The notes under the pieces: model-generated
What the model was told of the DNA's origin: nothing
The model's input: the letters and a program-made list of their open reading frames with translations, nothing else
Database searches by the model: none
Shown: positions 1-8,020 of the stretch, one piece after another
How positions within the stretch are numbered: position 1 is the first letter of the stretch
Layout of the letters: each line of letters opens with the position of its first letter
Program-made: the position numbers and the translations under genes
Assembly (NCBI GenBank): GCA_016700115.1
Contig: CP064999.1
Span: forward strand, 2,666,001 to 2,730,000
Length of the DNA stretch: 64,000 nt
Reading direction: 5' to 3'
Source: Sphingobacteriales bacterium
Lineage (GTDB): Bacteria > Bacteroidota > Bacteroidia > Chitinophagales > UBA2359

Positions 1-426
1 GACAGCAATTATACCGCATACCAATGGAGCAACGGTGCTGTTTCGCCGGGCATCACTGTTTCTGAACCGGGCAGCTATGGGTTGACGGTTACGGATGCTA
101 ACGGTTGTAAGGGCATTGTTACGGTAGTTGTAGCTGAAGATCCGGTTGCACCCTATGCTATACCTTCGGCTTTTTCGCCAAATGCCGATGGCAGAAATGA
201 TGCGTTTATGGTGATTACTCCACCGGAAAATATCACCGCCGTATCGCTTTATGTTTACAACCGTTGGGGAGAAAAAGTTTTTTCAAGCAATAGCCTGACC
301 GCTCCATGGAACGGTGCCTTTAAGGGGGAGGATTGCCCGATTGGTGTATATGTTTATTACGGAACTGTAACCTTGGTTAGTGGTAAGGTAGAGGAGTTTA
401 AGGGCAATGTTACACTAATCCGGTAG
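1..426 (+). CDS. C-terminal end of a gliding-motility-associated (type B sorting domain) surface protein, 5' partial
   Basis: The reading frame is open from base 1, so the gene starts upstream of the window; the TTG at 82 is not a start. The visible 141 residues end a repeated Ig/SprB-like module (GSYGLTVTDANGCKG) and then run into a classic gliding-motility-associated C-terminal domain, with key motifs IPSAFSPNADGRND, LYVYNRWGEKVF, WNG and P-GVYVYYG. In Bacteroidota this domain is the type B signal that takes large adhesin-like proteins through the type IX secretion system to the cell surface. The family assignment is firm; the function of the missing N-terminal part cannot be judged. Confidence 0.93.
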   Translation, partial: DSNYTAYQWSNGAVSPGITVSEPGSYGLTVTDANGCKGIVTVVVAEDPVAPYAIPSAFSPNADGRNDAFMVITPPENITAVSLYVYNRWGEKVFSSNSLTAPWNGAFKGEDCPIGVYVYYGTVTLVSGKVEEFKGNVTLIR

Positions 427-439
427 AATATTGATCGCC

Positions 440-934
440 TTACAACTTTTTTTGGTATTCAAACAGAAAAGATTCTTCTTTTCCGTTCATAGTGCCGCTT
501 ATTTCAGCACGCAAAGATTGATCAGAGGTAAACTCATAAGTAATTTTATGAGGGAAATCGTGCCGCTTGTTTTCAAACACCACTTTGTCTTTGGTAAAAC
601 TGATAAGTTTAAAAGGAACGGTGTTGTCTTCGTTATGGCCATAAACCTTTGCATAGTAATACACCTCTCCGTTTTCTTTGTCCACTTTGATTTCTTCCCG
701 CACTACCTCTTTAGTCTGGAGATTTTCCGATTGAAGAGTTTCCATCACCACTGCAGTGTATTCGTGTTTTTTCTCCCCTTTTTTCCAGACTTCAGTAACC
801 GGCTTTCCCTGAAGTTGCCAGGTGCCGGGTAATCGTTCAAAAAATTCCCAGGGTTGTTCTTTCCCGTCATCGCAGGAAAGCAATAAAGTCAAAGGGTAAA
901 AATAAAGAAGACTCCAAAGAAAATTGCGTTTCAT
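440..934 (-). CDS. small lipoprotein, DUF6265-like
   Basis: About 164 residues. The first ATG giving a good lipoprotein signal is at 934 (MKRNFLWSLLYFYPLTLLLSC), with a lipobox LLLSC; a longer frame to 970 adds an unlikely hydrophilic N-terminus starting at a non-ATG codon. The mature part has the pattern W-x-G-T-W...VFENKRHDFPHKITYEF, which resembles DUF6265 proteins, small lipocalin-like beta-rich proteins of unknown role in Bacteroidota. It is convergent with the gliding-type gene on its left (13 bp between the stops), with no visible partner. Family assignment is from motif memory only. Confidence 0.75.
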   Translation of the reverse strand: MKRNFLWSLLYFYPLTLLLSCDDGKEQPWEFFERLPGTWQLQGKPVTEVWKKGEKKHEYTAVVMETLQSENLQTKEVVREEIKVDKENGEVYYYAKVYGHNEDNTVPFKLISFTKDKVVFENKRHDFPHKITYEFTSDQSLRAEISGTMNGKEESFLFEYQKKL

Positions 935-1076
935 ATCGTTGTGTTTCATTATTAAACAATGGTTAATCAAGTTGCGAAGGTAACGTTATTTGTTTTTTTG
1001 GGTACTTGGAGAATATCTTATTTTTAAAGAAGGCAAATAGGAGTATTATGTTTATTGACCGATTTTCAAGATTAAA

Positions 1077-3551
1077 TCATTCTGATTGAATGATTCCAAC
1101 TGTACCGGTTGTTCCCACGTTCCACAAAACGGTGATGCTGCTTGTTCCTTGCCCCGAGGTTATGACTCCACCGGTTACAGTCCATTGATAGTTGGTTCCT
1201 GCCGGACCGGGCACAACAGAATAGGTATAAGAATTATTTTGGCATACATTGACGGTTCCTGTAATTTCGGGAGTCAGGGTACAGACGCTGCCCATTTTCA
1301 TTCCGTTTCCAAAACTCGACACCCAAACTTCGTTTTGGTCGTAGGGGTTAAAATAGACCCGCTCTGGTTGTCTGAAAGGATAGCTGTCCACTAAGTTCCA
1401 GGTTGGGGTAGTTGCGCTGATATTGCCGGTTACCCAAAGCCCTTGAGTTTCGGTTGTGAGATATACTTGCGAGGTATTTTGAGGGTTAAAGGTGATGGAG
1501 GTTACACGGTCAAACTGAGAGCCGGTGAGTTTCGTCCATGAATTACCGCGGTTGGTGGTGCGGTAAAGTCCGCCTAATCCGTTTGGAGGTCCTCCCCAAC
1601 CACTAAACACACAAACATACCAGGTGTTTTGAGTAGGGTCGTTGGGGTCTATTACAATATCTTTAGTCCAGTAATACATGCCTGTATGACTGAGGTCTGA
1701 CCATGTTCCGAGGGAAGGGTTATACATAAACACTCCTGAACTTGCGGTAAATGTTCCTCCTGAGTTTCTTCTGCCCGAATAAGTGCAGACGACATTACCA
1801 TCATTTAACACAATAACAGTTGCCGGATGCCCTTCGGTTCTTGGAGGGTTGGGAAGTTTGGTCCAGGTAGATGCAGCAAAAAGATTGGCATTTTCTGTTA
1901 CCCAGATACCGCCCTGACTGCCGGCACCACCACCGCCGTAGTGAATGACCGAAGCATACAACCGGTTTTGATTGTTGGGGTCTAAGGCTAACCAAAATAC
2001 CGGATGCCCAAAGTTTTTCATAGTTACCCAGGTACTGCTGTTATCGGTTGAATAAATGATTTTACCGTTACCATCTGCTACATCTAACCGCGAGTCTTGC
2101 AAATAGGTACTTTGGTAGATATCGTGAATGTTGGATGTTCCGCCAAACAAAGTGCCGCCTGTGGTTTGCACAATCCTGTATAGCGAATTGACCGAAAAGC
2201 CGGAATAGGTGTATCCCCAGGTTTCACCGGCATCGGCACTTCTGATTCCGCCTATATCGCTGAAAGCTCCCATCATAATATTGCTGTTTACCCAAAATAC
2301 CTGCCAACAGGTGGTGTTTTCAAGCCCGATGCTGTGATAAGTCTGATTTTTGGGAGTCGGGCTTCCGGCAGGATGCTCGTCTGCTTCATTGATATATGCT
2401 TGTGTCCAATTAGCACCACCATCAGAGGTGGTATGCACAAACCCAAAATCACCAAACAATACTTTGTTTGCGTTGAATGGAGCTACGGCTATTCCAAAGG
2501 TCGATTCTCCCCAGCTCCAGTTTTTATCTCCCTGCCAGCCACTCCATCCGGTTTGAATGTTTTGGTTGTTGGTGGACAAAAATACTTTGGTCCAACTTGA
2601 GCCGCCATTAGTTGATTTTAAAATCATCGGAGCAGAAAGATCACCATCGCTTCCACCGAGATACATGGTGTTGACATCATTCCAGGCCATGCCGCAATAC
2701 ATCACAAAGTCGTTGGACAAGTTGATGCCCGATGAGGCGGAAACCCAGGTTCCCGACAAGTTGTCCATTGTATATACTCCTGCCGCTACACCATAATAGT
2801 CCCAGGTCATCAAACCGTTGTATATATCGCCGCTATTACCTGCTACGCATAAAAACCGAAGGGTAGCCCCAGCCTTTGCTGCCGAAAATTGCCATAACCG
2901 TTGGCTTGATGGAATGCCGGTATTGGGCATTTGGGTAAACGAACTTCCTGAAGTTGTGGAATAAAAAATGCCTTCGTTTGTGCCGATATAGATATTGTTC
3001 CCTTCAAAAAATGCGCCGCCCATGATGATTCCTGCACCCATATCGGCTGCATGTTTGACCAGTGTAAACGAAGTGCCTCCGTTGTTGCTGAAAACAATAT
3101 CGCCATAATAGTTCATCAACAATTGATTGGGGTTGTTGTAGTTAGACACCAAACGGTAAACTGCCCCTAAATCAGTGTCATAACCCGGTAATGCCGTCCA
3201 GGTTGTTCCGCCGTTGATGGTTTTAACCGGATATCCATCGTTGCCGTCGTTGTAAATGGAATAAGCAATATTGGGATTATTGGTAAACTCATAAGTAGAT
3301 ATATTCATTGCCGTCAATTGCTGAAAATGCAATTGAGAATAAGTTAGTCCAAAATCGGTAGTGTGAAACAACTGACTCATATCGCAACTGATATAAAACT
3401 CGTTGTCATTGTCAGGGTTTATTTTTGGAAAAAACAATGCCCCTCCACCTCCAATTCCCTGTGGTTGCCATACGGTCGGCACTTGCCCCCATAGGGTTGA
3501 AGCATCATTGAGCAACCAGATACATACCATCAACATCAGTTTTTTTTTCAT
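1077..3551 (-). CDS. secreted Asp-box (BNR/sortilin-like) beta-propeller protein with a truncated PKD-like end
   Basis: 824 residues from ATG 3551, with a signal peptide (MKKKLMLMVCIWLLNDASTLWG). At least eight Asp-box-like motifs of the S/T-x-D/N-x-G-x-T/S-W type are visible (for example KTINGGTTW, KSTNGGSSW, RSADAGETW, RTTNRGNSW), arranged as in double seven-blade propellers of sortilin/xyloglucanase (GH74)-like exo-proteins; the N-terminus (GIGGGGALFFPKINPDNDNEFY) fits this too. A PKD-like segment starts near residue 755 (EITGTVNVCQNNSYTYSV) but stops abruptly. No T9SS sorting domain follows, unlike most large secreted proteins here, so the 3' end may be truncated. Substrate unknown; glycoside hydrolase activity is only one possibility. 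Confidence 0.8.
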   Translation of the reverse strand: MKKKLMLMVCIWLLNDASTLWGQVPTVWQPQGIGGGGALFFPKINPDNDNEFYISCDMSQLFHTTDFGLTYSQLHFQQLTAMNISTYEFTNNPNIAYSIYNDGNDGYPVKTINGGTTWTALPGYDTDLGAVYRLVSNYNNPNQLLMNYYGDIVFSNNGGTSFTLVKHAADMGAGIIMGGAFFEGNNIYIGTNEGIFYSTTSGSSFTQMPNTGIPSSQRLWQFSAAKAGATLRFLCVAGNSGDIYNGLMTWDYYGVAAGVYTMDNLSGTWVSASSGINLSNDFVMYCGMAWNDVNTMYLGGSDGDLSAPMILKSTNGGSSWTKVFLSTNNQNIQTGWSGWQGDKNWSWGESTFGIAVAPFNANKVLFGDFGFVHTTSDGGANWTQAYINEADEHPAGSPTPKNQTYHSIGLENTTCWQVFWVNSNIMMGAFSDIGGIRSADAGETWGYTYSGFSVNSLYRIVQTTGGTLFGGTSNIHDIYQSTYLQDSRLDVADGNGKIIYSTDNSSTWVTMKNFGHPVFWLALDPNNQNRLYASVIHYGGGGAGSQGGIWVTENANLFAASTWTKLPNPPRTEGHPATVIVLNDGNVVCTYSGRRNSGGTFTASSGVFMYNPSLGTWSDLSHTGMYYWTKDIVIDPNDPTQNTWYVCVFSGWGGPPNGLGGLYRTTNRGNSWTKLTGSQFDRVTSITFNPQNTSQVYLTTETQGLWVTGNISATTPTWNLVDSYPFRQPERVYFNPYDQNEVWVSSFGNGMKMGSVCTLTPEITGTVNVCQNNSYTYSVVPGPAGTNYQWTVTGGVITSGQGTSSITVLWNVGTTGTVGIIQSE

Positions 3552-3664
3552 AGCCAAATATTTAGGGGATGTTTAGCAGCAATATTGCTTTTAGTAGAAA
3601 GCATCAACCAGGATTATTTTTTTGGAAAAAAACGCAAAGTATCAAGCTAATCCAACTAATATAA

Positions 3665-4204
3665 CTATAATTTACCTGTTTCGCTGATTTTTTTGAGGTT
3701 GTTTAGGCCTTCTTCAAACTGTTTATTTAACATGCCTCGTAAAAACAAGCCAAAAAGACGTTCGACCGGAAAACTAAGATTGCCGGAATTGACCCAAACT
3801 ACCTTAGTGCCTCCCGATGCAGTGGTTTCAAAGGTCCAGTTATCGTCTGCACCCGAAACGTGCGGTTCAACAAAAGTCAACTTTGCAGCTACGGATTTGT
3901 TGGGAATAACTTCGGTCATCGTTAACTTGCCGATTCCGACATTTTCACCATTCCATTCATACTGATGTCCTGCTGTTGCAGGAATTCCGGTAACAGTATA
4001 GATTGCTTTAGGGTCTGATAAAGACCATGGATTCCATTTTCTGAAATGGTTATAGTTTGCAACCTGAAGAAAAACGCTCTCAATCGGACTGTTTATTTCA
4101 ATTGATTTTTCGACCCGATAAGAACCCGGTGATAATAACGCAACAACCAATAACAATGCGGCTAATCCGGCCAGCCCGTAGAGGACAATTTTTAAAATTC
4201 GCAT
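3665..4204 (-). CDS. SRPBCC (START/polyketide-cyclase-like) membrane-anchored protein
   Basis: 179 residues from ATG 4204. One N-terminal transmembrane helix (residues 1-26, ILKIVLYGLAGLAALLLVVALL) is followed by a SRPBCC lipid/ligand-binding fold: VEKSIEINSPIESVFLQVANYNHFRKWNPWS near residues 31-62, then W-x-F-E/W-V-N strands. This family binds hydrophobic ligands; Bacteroidota genomes hold many such single-TM paralogues of unknown ligand. It is transcribed alone on the minus strand and followed by the propeller gene after 113 bp. Confidence 0.85.
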   Translation of the reverse strand: MRILKIVLYGLAGLAALLLVVALLSPGSYRVEKSIEINSPIESVFLQVANYNHFRKWNPWSLSDPKAIYTVTGIPATAGHQYEWNGENVGIGKLTMTEVIPNKSVAAKLTFVEPHVSGADDNWTFETTASGGTKVVWVNSGNLSFPVERLFGLFLRGMLNKQFEEGLNNLKKISETGKL

Positions 4205-4434
4205 AAAACTTTAGTTTAGAGTGTGAGTATAAGCCTGTTTGCATTTGATACTTTCAGAAATCGCTATTTATTACCGTCCTGATTAAATTCCCGAATGAGT
4301 CAAATTCAAAATGCCGGGGCTAATTAGCATTAAAATTACAACAAAAAGTATTTCACAAAACTTTACCGGTATTTAATTGAATATTGGAGGGGAGAAATTT
4401 ATCGTACAGCTATTTATGGGTGAATTGAGAACAA

Positions 4435-4620
4435 TTCTATACCTTCTATAAACGCAACAACTTAGGAGGTATAGAAAAGCTAAACCCGTTAGGGTTGTTA
4501 TGTTGGTAACACAGCACCGGTGAAGTTATATTATGTCCCAACGGGACAAAATTACTTCTTGTATATCTGTTGCTCCCAATATGCCGCACATACGGCGCTT
4601 GTTATATTTTCGTTACCAAC
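4435..4620. repeat. compound palindromic intergenic element
   Basis: Within the 553-bp gap 4205-4757 there is a dense group of palindromes. A perfect 10-bp inverted repeat TTCTATACCT/AGGTATAGAA (4435-4444/4467-4476) is followed by AACCC/GGGTT (4483-4487/4492-4496), GTCCC/GGGAC (4535-4539/4543-4547) and GCCG/CGGC (4583-4586/4593-4596). The last three lie in or next to a block bounded by GTTGGTAAC (4502-4510) and its exact reverse complement GTTACCAAC (4612-4620). This looks like an interspersed non-coding repeat of the kind scattered through Bacteroidota genomes. The short frame at 4520-4744 over it is judged non-coding. The rest of the gap holds nothing recognisable. Confidence 0.55.
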
Positions 4621-4757
4621 CATCGTAAATAGCTACCTAAAATCAACCTTGCCATACTTTCGTTGTTATCAATCCATCACAACTTGCATTGTGCGGGGTT
4701 ATGTTCCAAACAGAATAAAAGGCTTATCTTGGCTCTCTAATTAACACCATTTTACTT

Positions 4758-5384
4758 ATGAAAAAGACATCTTGTTACTTCCTGCTGCTTATATTTTTTT
4801 GTCTGAATGTACAGTCCCAAACATTCAGGGCGGGTATTGCAGGAGGGGTAAATTTTTCTCAAATAGATGGCGATAATATAGGTGGATATAACAAGTTTGG
4901 GGTAAACACCGGATTTTTGTCGGAATTGCCTTTTACCGACCGTTGGTCAGTCGGATTTGAATTGCTCTTTGCTCAAAAAGGGAGTAGGGCAGTGATCACG
5001 GCTAATAATCCGTTTGATTTTAAAATTATACTAGATTATGCCGAAATTCCGGTAATTGCCAAGTTTCACGACCGGAAAGGCGGATTTACGTTTGGTGCCG
5101 GCTTTGCCCTTGGCCGTTTGGTCAGAAGCAGGTATTTTGAAAATGGGATAGATGCAACCGAGTCTTATTTTAGTACAAACAAGGCTAATAATTGGGAATG
5201 GTCTATTGTTGCAGACATTTCCTATATGTTTACCCCTGTTTGGGGGGTAAATTTGCGAGGTGCCTATTCCCTGTTGCCGGTCAGAAAAGATCCCAACAGC
5301 GTATTCAGAGCTTCGGGTCAGTTTAATAATGTTTTGACCGTGCGCTCTATTTTTATGTTTAGTGCTATCGGTAAAAACAAATAA
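4758..5384 (+). CDS. outer-membrane beta-barrel (porin-like) protein
   Basis: 208 residues from ATG 4758, with a signal peptide ending near SQT (MKKTSCYFLLLIFFCLNVQSQ). The body is strand-rich with alternating pattern and matches the OMP_b-brl_2 type of small Bacteroidota barrel: RAGIAGGVNFSQIDGD, then GFLSELPFTDRWSVGFELLFAQKGS, ending near FNNVLTVRSIFMF. Function and cargo unknown. It is monocistronic, lying between the palindromic element and the convergent purE. Confidence 0.85.
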   Translation: MKKTSCYFLLLIFFCLNVQSQTFRAGIAGGVNFSQIDGDNIGGYNKFGVNTGFLSELPFTDRWSVGFELLFAQKGSRAVITANNPFDFKIILDYAEIPVIAKFHDRKGGFTFGAGFALGRLVRSRYFENGIDATESYFSTNKANNWEWSIVADISYMFTPVWGVNLRGAYSLLPVRKDPNSVFRASGQFNNVLTVRSIFMFSAIGKNK

Positions 5385-5486
5385 CCGTATAATTTTTTTT
5401 AAACAACATTTGTTAATGAAAACCCGATCATTTACGCAGTGTTGTTATTAAAACAGACAATTTTATTCTGCCAGTTCAAAAACAGA

Positions 5487-5984
5487 TTATTCATCATTTT
5501 CAAGCTTCTTAGCCTGTTTTAACACAAGTTTTTCCTGCTCCGATTTGTAATCCAACATTTTTTGATAAATATCAGGGTCAGATGTTGCCAAAATTTGCAA
5601 GGCGAGCAATCCCGCATTTTTGGCAGCATTGAGTGCTACTGTAGCAACCGGCACCCCGTTGGGCATCTGAAGAATAGACAAAACAGAGTCCCATCCGTCA
5701 ATTGAATTACTCGACTTTATGGGAACGCCTATGACTGGAAGTGCAGTGAGTGAAGCCGTCATGCCCGGAAGATGTGCCGCCCCTCCGGCACCGGCAATAA
5801 CTACTTTCAGCCCTCTTTTGTATGCACTTTGCGCATATTCTACCATCCGCAAGGGTGTGCGGTGTGCTGAAACAATCGTAATTTCGTACAAAACTCCAAA
5901 CTGTTGAAGCATATCAGCCGCTGCCTGCATAACCGGCATATCTGACTGACTACCCATAATTATTCCTATCAATGGTTGGGACAT
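5487..5984 (-). CDS. purE: N5-carboxyaminoimidazole ribonucleotide mutase
   Basis: 165 residues from ATG 5984; a TTG at 5990 is in frame but unnecessary. Class I PurE converts N5-CAIR to CAIR in purine synthesis, as a cytoplasmic octamer. Hallmarks are GIIMGSQSDMPVM (phosphate-binding loop, about residues 7-19), SAHRTP (about 39-44), and GAGGAAHLPGM with the active-site glycine-rich loop (about 65-75). Length is normal for the family. The start lies 7 bp after the stop of the DUF2490 gene, so the two are probably co-transcribed on the minus strand. Confidence 0.96.
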   Translation of the reverse strand: MSQPLIGIIMGSQSDMPVMQAAADMLQQFGVLYEITIVSAHRTPLRMVEYAQSAYKRGLKVVIAGAGGAAHLPGMTASLTALPVIGVPIKSSNSIDGWDSVLSILQMPNGVPVATVALNAAKNAGLLALQILATSDPDIYQKMLDYKSEQEKLVLKQAKKLENDE

Positions 5985-5991
5985 ATTCAAA

Positions 5992-6723
5992 CTATATATT
6001 TGAAGGTATTTTCTTTTTACCCTTTTTATACAAATTTAGTTTATAAGTGTATGAAAGCCCTATAATATGGATAACCTCTATACTTTTTTTCTTCTCCTCA
6101 CTCTGATAAGCATAATAGCCTGACACCTCATGATGTTTGGTGATTTTGTAATCCAATCCGGCTCTCAAACGATAGCGAGAATAAACATATTTTGTTTCTT
6201 CCTGCTTTTTAGTCCAAAAAAATTCAGCACTCACTCCGGGCTCAAACCGAATATTTTTGTTCTTATATGCAGCACTAATTCTCGGTCTGATGTCACCTTC
6301 CACCCCGTCTTCATCATGTATCCACTCTCTTTCTACCCTTACTCTTGCACCAAATTCGGTTTTAATGGGTTCAAACTGATATTCAACGCCTAAAATGCCA
6401 TAAAGCCGGTGTTTGTTGTTCGCTTCCGGTTCAAAACGTTTGGTAAACCGGTAGGTTAGCCCGGTGTTCAACCATTTAAACACTTTGTATCCAACCGATG
6501 CTTCTGTCAGGTGGCTGTTCACTTTACCCAAATTTTGGTTAAGTCTTACCTCTTGAGAAAAGGCAAAATCGAACTTCTTGGTTACAGAAAAATCTGTCGT
6601 TGCGCTAATTCTCGAAGTAATGTCTTTCTCTTTGGGCTTCTCGCCGTTTTGAGCAAAACCGTTTTGACAGAAACAGATGAGGGTTAACAAAGTGAATGAA
6701 AACCCGAAAATTAATCTTGCCAT
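5992..6723 (-). CDS. DUF2490 outer-membrane beta-barrel protein
   Basis: About 243 residues from ATG 6723, chosen because a signal peptide starts there (MARLIFGFSFTLLTLICFCQNGFAQ); the frame extends to 6798 but without a better start. The mature part is an array of amphipathic strands with the DUF2490 look (FDFAFSQEVRLNQNLGKVNSHLTEASVGYKVFKWLNTGLTYRF, C-terminal LSYTYKLNLYK). DUF2490 proteins are predicted outer-membrane barrels of unknown cargo. It sits directly ahead of purE. Confidence 0.8.
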   Translation of the reverse strand: MARLIFGFSFTLLTLICFCQNGFAQNGEKPKEKDITSRISATTDFSVTKKFDFAFSQEVRLNQNLGKVNSHLTEASVGYKVFKWLNTGLTYRFTKRFEPEANNKHRLYGILGVEYQFEPIKTEFGARVRVEREWIHDEDGVEGDIRPRISAAYKNKNIRFEPGVSAEFFWTKKQEETKYVYSRYRLRAGLDYKITKHHEVSGYYAYQSEEKKKSIEVIHIIGLSYTYKLNLYKKGKKKIPSNI

Positions 6724-6900
6724 TTTTGTTGAAATAGGTAAAACTTTCAAAAAGTAGGTATTTCTAAAGCGCCGGAATAAGGCATAAAAATACAACATTT
6801 TTAAAGATAACTACTGCCATTCTTTGTTGCAGTCTTAAAATAGAATGTTCAAATTTTCATGCAATACCCGAAAATCAGGGTCTTCATTAGCTTTTTGTTC

Positions 6901-7173
6901 CTTCGCAAAGCCCATAAGCCACTCTGCAATGAACCCTTGTGCCTCTGCAATGACTTAATGTACCCCTGCAAAAACTTATTGCACCCCTGAATTGGGTTAA
7001 TGCACCTCTGAATCGGGTTAATGCACCCTTGCAATAAATCAATTCCCCTCTGCAAAGACTTCATGCACCCCTGCATTGGGTTAATTCACCCCTGCATTGA
7101 CTTAAAGTCCCCCTGCAATAACTCATTGCGCCCCTGCATTAAGTCAAAGTACCCCTGCATTACGTTAGAGTCA
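6901..7173. repeat. 21-bp minisatellite, 13 units
   Basis: Thirteen consecutive 21-bp units follow the pattern CCCCTGCATTGGGTTAAT (core CCCTGCA-), in register from 6901 to 7173; the first unit is degenerate. Spacing is exact: unit starts at 6922 and 7153 are 231 bp (11 x 21) apart. Units differ by point changes, never by indels. Because 21 bp is seven codons, short frames exist on both strands (for example LQGCINPIQ-type repeats on the minus strand) but each begins or ends inside the array, so I call it non-coding. It lies in the 626-bp divergent gap 6724-7349. Confidence 0.85.
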
Positions 7174-7241
7174 ACCCTATTTTTTGACCCTCTCCTAAAA
7201 TTGAAGGATGTTTTATTTTTTTTCCTGACAACTCACACAAC

Positions 7242-7249
7242 TATTTTTG
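7242..7249 (+). promoter_or_regulatory. Bacteroidota -7 box ahead of cassette A
   Basis: TATTTTTG matches TAnnTTTG exactly. It lies about 100 bp upstream of the first cassette gene, just after the minisatellite. No clear TTG -33 element at the ideal distance. Confidence 0.5.
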
Positions 7250-7349
7250 TATATTACTGCGTCATTCATCTGCATCACCTATATTTAGCAATTGGGGAAC
7301 ACAAACCAACTAACAAAACATTCTTTAAACCGCATTTAAACTCCAATTT

Positions 7350-7949
7350 ATGCGTAATGAAAAAAATCCTTTCCCTGTTTCCGGCTTTAGGTCAGGCAGT
7401 CTTACAGCCGCTTTGCCCGATACGGAGGAAGAATCGCATAGATTTAAACAGCTCGTTCAGTTAGAAACCGCTTTGGCGCAAAGCAACCTGACTTACCTCG
7501 ATATTACCTCCGAAGAAGAAGCATTGGTAAGAGAAATTGCGGCGACCAATACCCTTGCTGCAATGGATGCCCGCATAATACTGTACTCTGCTTATGGCGA
7601 AGAAATTGTATTCGCACTACCTGTGCTACCTCCTATTATAGCCGATAGCTTGGGCAATTGGAATATACATTTTAAAAATCAGGGCAGTAGTAATGCGCCA
7701 TCGGTAACCGTATATCCCAATCCTGCAAACGAATATGTTAATTTTCAGCTAAATTTGAAGGGTACGGATCCCTTCTCACTCAAAATTTACAATGGCATTG
7801 GGATACAAGTACAAGAAGTTATCATAAAAGACAATCTTGCAAAACTGTCTGTAAATACTGCACATTGGAAAACCGGCTTATACTACTACCACTTGACAGA
7901 CAACCAAAACACTTCTTACACCGGTAAATTTGTGATTTCCGGTAAGTAG
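7350..7949 (+). CDS. cassette A small protein (short type) with T9SS type A sorting domain
   Basis: 199 residues. The C-terminal 80 residues are a type A sorting domain (VTVYPNPANEYVNF...LKIYNGIG...WKTGLYYYHLTDN...GKFVISGK). The N-terminal part (residues 30-95) aligns by eye to the other cassette small proteins: REIAATNTLAAMDARIILYSAYGEEI resembles QTIAQSNTKAAFEAQCIRYLTHGEEY. No signal peptide is visible in this frame, which is odd for a T9SS substrate. An ATG at 7357 in another frame begins MKKILSLFPALGQA, weakly signal-like, so a 5' frameshift is possible. It is followed after 71 bp (with a hairpin) by the large PKD protein gene. Confidence 0.65.
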   Translation: MRNEKNPFPVSGFRSGSLTAALPDTEEESHRFKQLVQLETALAQSNLTYLDITSEEEALVREIAATNTLAAMDARIILYSAYGEEIVFALPVLPPIIADSLGNWNIHFKNQGSSNAPSVTVYPNPANEYVNFQLNLKGTDPFSLKIYNGIGIQVQEVIIKDNLAKLSVNTAHWKTGLYYYHLTDNQNTSYTGKFVISGK

Positions 7950-7959
7950 CAATTTTCAT

Positions 7960-7994
7960 AATGCTTTGCTGCCCTCTTTAAGCAGCAAGGCATT
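7960..7994 (+). terminator. hairpin between the two genes of cassette A
   Basis: 13-nt arms AATGCTTTGCTGC (7960-7972) and GCAGCAAGGCATT (7982-7994), one non-Watson-Crick position, 9-nt loop, followed by an AT-rich run. Could attenuate read-through into the downstream gene or protect the upstream mRNA 3' end. Cassette C has a hairpin of different sequence in the same place. Confidence 0.6.
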
Positions 7995-8020
7995 ATTATT
8001 AATTATTAAAATGAGTAATT

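Noticed and set aside
4520..4744. 74-codon frame in the palindromic element
   Set aside because: Translation of palindromes; no signal or domain.
6849..7076. Minus-strand frame of 75 codons with 7-residue repeats (LQGCINPIQ type)
   Set aside because: It begins inside the 21-bp array and the repeats follow only from the 21-bp period; no upstream start context.
6901..7173. CRISPR array
   Set aside because: Units are contiguous 21-mers without spacers, and no cas genes are nearby.
7021..7464. Plus-strand frame of 147 codons beginning in the minisatellite
   Set aside because: Cysteine-rich repeat translation followed by unrelated sequence; only its MKKILSLFPALGQA segment is of interest as a possible frameshifted signal peptide of the next gene.
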